Origin: Elstera sp043721315
Lineage (GTDB): Bacteria > Pseudomonadota > Alphaproteobacteria > Elsterales > Elsteraceae
Assembly (NCBI GenBank): GCA_043721315.1
Contig: JAYSQZ010000040.1
Span: forward strand, 1 to 8,804
Direction: 5' to 3'
Length of the DNA: 8,804 bases
This document shows positions 6,143 to 8,804 of the stretch, one piece after another; position 1 is the first letter of the stretch; each line of letters starts with the position of its first letter. The position numbers and the translations under genes are program-made. The notes beneath the pieces were generated by a model that was not told the origin of the DNA, did no database searches, and saw only the letters and a list, made by a program, of their open reading frames with translations.

Positions 6143-7303
6143 ATGGCTAAACAGGATTATTACGAGCTGCTCGGCGTCTCGCGCACCGCCAGCGCCGACG
6201 ACCTCAAGAAAGCCTATCGCAAGCTCGCAATGCAGTATCACCCCGACCGCAATCCGGGCGATGCGGCGGCTGAACTGAAATTCAAAGAAATCTCCGAAGC
6301 CTATGACGCGCTGCGCGACGACGATAAACGCGCGGCCTATGATCGCTTCGGTCACGCGGCCTTTGAAGGCCCTGGGTCTGGGCGCGGGGCGAGCGGGGCA
6401 GGAGGCGGCTTCGATTTTAACTTCAGTACGGGCTTTGCCGATATTTTCGATGAAGTCTTCGGCGAGTTCATGGGCGGGGGGGCACGCGGGCGCGGCGGGG
6501 CCAGCGGGCGCGGCGCGGACTTGCGCTATAATCTCGAAATTAGCCTGGAAGATGCGTTCGCCGGAACCACTGCCAAGGTTCAGGTTGCCTCTAGCATCGT
6601 CTGCGAAGCCTGCGATGGCACGGGGGCCGAGGCAGGCTCGAAGCCTATCACCTGCCCAACCTGTAGCGGCGCGGGCAAAGTGCGCGCCCAGCAGGGTTTC
6701 TTCACGATCGAGCGCCCCTGCCCTTCGTGCGGGGGCGCGGGCCGAGTGATCGAAAAACCGTGTAAGGCGTGCGGCGGGGCCGGGCGGACGCGGAAGGAAA
6801 AAACCCTGTCCGTCACTATTCCCGCAGGCGTTGAAGAAGGCACGCGCATTCGCTTGACCGGCGAAGGCGAGGCTGGCGTGCGGGGCGCACCGCCCGGCGA
6901 TCTTTATATTTTTCTTGCGATTGGCGCGCATCGCATCTTTCAGCGCGACGGGGCCAATACTTTCTACCGCGTGCCGCTGCCGATGACGACTGCCGCCTTA
7001 GGCGGGCAAATCGAAGTGCCGTCCATTGATGGCTCGCGGGTGAAAATCACTATTCCACCCGGCACGCAAACCGGCCACCAGTTCCGCCTGCGGGGCAAGG
7101 GCATGTCGGTGCTGCGCGTTACTCAGCGCGGCGATATGTATGTTGAGGCCACAGTGGAAACGCCGGTCAACCTCAGCCCGCGCCAGCAGGAATTGCTGCG
7201 GGAGTTTGATGCCGCAAGCGAAGCCGATCAAACACATCCGCAATCCTCCGGCTTTTTTCAGCGCGTGAAAGAATTTTTCGCGGGTTCCACGACCAGTGAC
7301 TAG
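6143..7303 (+). CDS. dnaJ: Chaperone protein DnaJ (Hsp40, type I)
   Basis: DnaJ delivers substrates to DnaK and stimulates its ATPase through the J domain. All type I parts are present in 386 residues: a J domain (about 4-70) with HPD at 33-35; a Gly/Phe-rich linker (about 72-125); a zinc-binding region with four CxxCxGxG repeats beginning at Cys154, Cys171, Cys193 and Cys207 (two Zn ions expected); then two beta-sandwich substrate-binding domains (about 215-345) and a C-terminal dimerisation tail. The start MAKQDYYELLGV is canonical, so ATG 6143 is chosen although the ribosome site is weak and partly in a hairpin. It lies 98 bp downstream of dnaK, beyond an intrinsic terminator, and 18 bp upstream of rph. 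Nothing is missing or broken. Confidence 0.98.
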   Translation: MAKQDYYELLGVSRTASADDLKKAYRKLAMQYHPDRNPGDAAAELKFKEISEAYDALRDDDKRAAYDRFGHAAFEGPGSGRGASGAGGGFDFNFSTGFADIFDEVFGEFMGGGARGRGGASGRGADLRYNLEISLEDAFAGTTAKVQVASSIVCEACDGTGAEAGSKPITCPTCSGAGKVRAQQGFFTIERPCPSCGGAGRVIEKPCKACGGAGRTRKEKTLSVTIPAGVEEGTRIRLTGEGEAGVRGAPPGDLYIFLAIGAHRIFQRDGANTFYRVPLPMTTAALGGQIEVPSIDGSRVKITIPPGTQTGHQFRLRGKGMSVLRVTQRGDMYVEATVETPVNLSPRQQELLREFDAASEADQTHPQSSGFFQRVKEFFAGSTTSD

Positions 7304-7321
7304 TTTTTGGAGTTTATTGTC

Positions 7322-8053
7322 ATGACAACCGCTTTCCGCCGCCCCTCGGGCCGCAGTGCCGACCAATTGCGCGCCGTTAGCCTAGAGCCGGGGTTCGCCA
7401 AATATGCGGAAGGCTCGTGTATGGTCCGTTTCGGCGATACGCATGTTCTGTGTACCGCATCAATTGACGAAAAAGTGCCGCCGTTTTTGCGGAATACCGG
7501 CAAGGGCTGGGTGACGGCGGAATATGGTATGCTGCCGCGTGCAACCCATTCCCGGATGGACCGCGAGGCCGCTAAGGGCAAGCAAAGTGGCCGCACGCAG
7601 GAAATTCAGCGCCTGATTGGCCGCTCCTTACGCGCCGTCACCGATTTAACCGCGATGGGTGAGCGGCAAATCAAGATCGACTGCGACGTGATCCAGGCCG
7701 ATGGCGGCACCCGTACCGCGTCCATCACCGGCGCCTACGTTGCCCTGCATCTCGCCCTGCGGAAACTGGTGGACAGCAAAGCCATCCCCGCCCTGCCACT
7801 GAAGGCGGAAGTGGCGGCTATTTCCTGCGGTCTTTACAACGGCGTGGCCGTGCTGGACCTGGATTATCTTGAAGATTCCAACGCCCAGGCCGATGCAAAC
7901 TTTGTGCTGACCGGGCGCGGGGGGTTGGTAGAAATCCAAGGCACCGCCGAGCAAGACCCGTTCAGTGAAGAGCAGTTTGCAGAGCTTCTGCGCCTTGCCA
8001 AACACGGCATTAGTCAGTTGGTCTCGCTCCAGCGCAAGGCGGTCATGGGGTAG
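7322..8053 (+). CDS. rph: Ribonuclease PH (tRNA 3'-end processing exoribonuclease)
   Basis: RNase PH is a phosphate-dependent 3'-to-5' exoribonuclease that trims tRNA precursors and other RNAs, acting as a ring-shaped hexamer in the cytoplasm. From ATG 7322 the protein has 243 residues, the usual size. It opens RPSGRSADQLR (7-17). Family motifs include GWVTAEYGMLPRATHSR (62-78), SGRTQEIQRLIGRSLR (89-104), the phosphate-binding GGTRTASITGA (128-138) and the acidic metal-site region LDLDYLEDS (178-186). The ATG has GGAG (7309-7312) 9 nt upstream; a TTG at 7307 in the same frame lies on that Shine-Dalgarno region and is rejected as a start. The 18 bp gap to dnaJ suggests a shared transcript. In many alphaproteobacteria rph lies near hrcA-grpE or rdgB, so a dnaJ-rph junction is slightly unusual. 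Its stop codon directly abuts that of the convergent gene. Confidence 0.96.
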   Translation: MTTAFRRPSGRSADQLRAVSLEPGFAKYAEGSCMVRFGDTHVLCTASIDEKVPPFLRNTGKGWVTAEYGMLPRATHSRMDREAAKGKQSGRTQEIQRLIGRSLRAVTDLTAMGERQIKIDCDVIQADGGTRTASITGAYVALHLALRKLVDSKAIPALPLKAEVAAISCGLYNGVAVLDLDYLEDSNAQADANFVLTGRGGLVEIQGTAEQDPFSEEQFAELLRLAKHGISQLVSLQRKAVMG

Positions 8054-8689
8054 CTATGCTCTAATATCGATAAGGCTCTTGCCCCCAAGATTAGCAATCA
8101 TATCGGCGATCATCTGTTGGCCCCGTAATGTGCCATTGATGCTCTCAAAATTTATATTTTGAGAGAGCTGAGACCTTTGAATAATCGTAGCATCTTCTTC
8201 AGGGTCAATTTCTTGTATTTTCTGAGCGCCGTTGCGGTATTCAGCCGCGATTGCATTGTTAAACTGTTGTCTTATTTTGATAATGTTGGCTTGAATGGCG
8301 AACGATTGCATCCCAGCATCAATAACATCGCTGGCCTTCTCTAAGTCTGAGACTGCACCCTCAACGCCTTTTTGGGTTGCAAGCCCTTCGTAAAGATAAG
8401 AATAAAACAGTCCCAAGCCGGAGCGTGGGGACCGAAGAGGTTCTGTGCCTACCGTGACATCATCTGCAATATTACCAGAGAAACTTTGAACATAGTATAT
8501 TAACTCACGCGCATCAGATAAATAATCAGTTACCTTTAATCTTAAATAAATTCCGATGTTACTACCGTATATAGAATTACCTTCCAATCGCACCGGCTTC
8601 CAGACCGTAGAATACCCCCCTACTTGCACAAGTTTAGGACTTACCGCAAGATTTTGAACAAGAGCGTTTGTAATTGTATTAGAACCCAA
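8054..8689 (-). CDS. Flagellin C-terminal-domain-like protein, AT-rich, possibly 5'-truncated
   Basis: The last 90 or so residues fit the C-terminal D1/D0 helices of alphaproteobacterial flagellins as I remember them, without gaps: AVSDLEKA (112-119), IRQQF (139-143), NGA (153-155), D162 with EE (164-165), and a Gln/Leu/Ser-rich final helix. The preceding region (about 1-105) is not recognised and lacks the conserved flagellin N-terminal helix pattern (ALxxL, RLSSGLRIN). No ATG starts the frame. TTG 8689 gives 211 residues, but its AGGA (8696-8693) is only 3 nt away, too close. The frame stays open to the window edge (38 more residues, including a CGC motif unlike flagellin), so the true start is unknown. 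GC is about 42% by hand count against 57-70% nearby, which suggests transfer. It could be a complete unusual protein, the end of a longer gene, or a relic. Confidence 0.6.
   Translation of the reverse strand: MGSNTITNALVQNLAVSPKLVQVGGYSTVWKPVRLEGNSIYGSNIGIYLRLKVTDYLSDARELIYYVQSFSGNIADDVTVGTEPLRSPRSGLGLFYSYLYEGLATQKGVEGAVSDLEKASDVIDAGMQSFAIQANIIKIRQQFNNAIAAEYRNGAQKIQEIDPEEDATIIQRSQLSQNINFESINGTLRGQQMIADMIANLGGKSLIDIRA
8142..8165. repeat. Perfect 10 bp hairpin just beyond the rph stop, inside the convergent gene
   Basis: CTCTCAAAAT (8142-8151) and ATTTTGAGAG (8156-8165) are perfect complements around a TTAT loop. It lies 89 bp after the rph stop, inside the coding sequence of the convergent gene (codons for INFES and neighbours). 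There is no intergenic space for a terminator, so this could end rph transcription, but it lacks a following U-run on the plus strand. A slid pairing GCTCTC (8141-8146) / GAGAGC (8163-8168) is also possible. Confidence 0.4.
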
Positions 8690-8721
8690 AATTCCTATAT
8701 CAGAGCCAGGTGGACACCCGC

Positions 8722-8746
8722 AAAAACCCTCGCTCGTTAAGCCGGG
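8722..8746 (-). terminator. Weak terminator-like hairpin on the minus strand
   Basis: Reading the minus strand, CCC (8746-8744) pairs with GGG (8729-8727) and GCT (8742-8740) with AGC (8734-8732), followed by five T (8726-8722). The stem is short and has an internal loop. If real, it would argue that the stretch upstream of 8689 is not part of the flagellin-like coding sequence. Confidence 0.2.
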
Positions 8747-8785
8747 CTGTGATTCACTGATGGTCTCTTTGCTAGGAGCCTGCCG

Positions 8786-8804
8786 ATGGATCCCCAGTCG
8801 CTTT
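8786..8804 (+). CDS. Possible gene start at the right edge
   Basis: ATG at 8786 has a strong Shine-Dalgarno AGGAG (8774-8778) 7 nt upstream and reads MDPQSL before the window ends. Local GC returns to about 57%, like the rph side. It would continue on the same strand as dnaJ-rph. Only six codons are visible, so the product is unknown. It overlaps, on the opposite strand, the open extension of the flagellin-like frame; both are unlikely to be coding. Confidence 0.4.

Noticed and set aside
6110..6931. Minus-strand ORF of 273 residues opposite dnaJ
   Set aside because: It is a shadow of the GC-rich dnaJ codons; Ala/Arg-rich with no domain.
7262..7283. Imperfect dyad CGCGTGAAA / TTTCGCG at the dnaJ 3' end
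   Set aside because: It is interrupted and within coding sequence, followed by only a short T-run past the stop; too weak for a terminator call.
8074..8707. GGCTCT / AGAGCC as terminal inverted repeats bounding the AT-rich segment
   Set aside because: Only 6 bp, expected by chance over this length; no target-site duplication or transposase was seen.

Overview
The window looks like chromosomal DNA of an alphaproteobacterium, most likely from the Rhodospirillales. The signs are the style of the DnaK, DnaJ and RNase PH proteins, a monofunctional hisB directly followed by hisH, and a Cache-HAMP chemoreceptor ending in a plain Ala/Glu tail. Most of it is moderately GC-rich (57-70% in the coding rows I counted by hand). 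No tRNA, rRNA, CRISPR or insertion sequence was seen.

Left part, minus strand (1-3692). Reading leftwards there is a 745-residue methyl-accepting chemotaxis protein, a roughly 100 bp gap with a G-run and a small GC hairpin, hisB (imidazoleglycerol-phosphate dehydratase), hisH (glutaminase subunit of IGP synthase, overlapping hisB by one base), and the first 22 codons of a further gene that runs off the left edge. hisB and hisH act in consecutive stretches of histidine biosynthesis.

Centre (3693-4118). This is a 426 bp divergent regulatory region. Its left half holds nested inverted repeats and a spaced 8 bp direct repeat. Its right half holds a heat-shock-type promoter candidate (about 3911-3940) and a roughly 170 nt dnaK leader with two mutually exclusive GC-rich pairings.

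Right part, plus strand (4119-8053). dnaK, an intrinsic terminator, dnaJ and rph (RNase PH) follow one another. DnaK and DnaJ form the Hsp70 chaperone machine; no grpE or hrcA is present. rph starts 18 bp after dnaJ and probably shares its transcript. A hairpin covers the only candidate ribosome-binding sequence ahead of dnaJ.

Right end (8054-8804). Immediately after the rph stop codon, with no base between, lies a convergent AT-rich gene (about 42% GC) on the minus strand. Its C-terminal 90 residues fit the C-terminal helical domain of flagellin, but no flagellin N-terminal domain is visible. Its frame stays open to the window edge, while the composition becomes GC-rich again beyond about 8700 and a well-formed plus-strand gene start appears at 8786. 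I read this as probable acquired or relic DNA beside the dnaK-dnaJ-rph block. I see no defence, CRISPR or biosynthetic system; the least ordinary parts are the dnaK leader and the flagellin-like segment.
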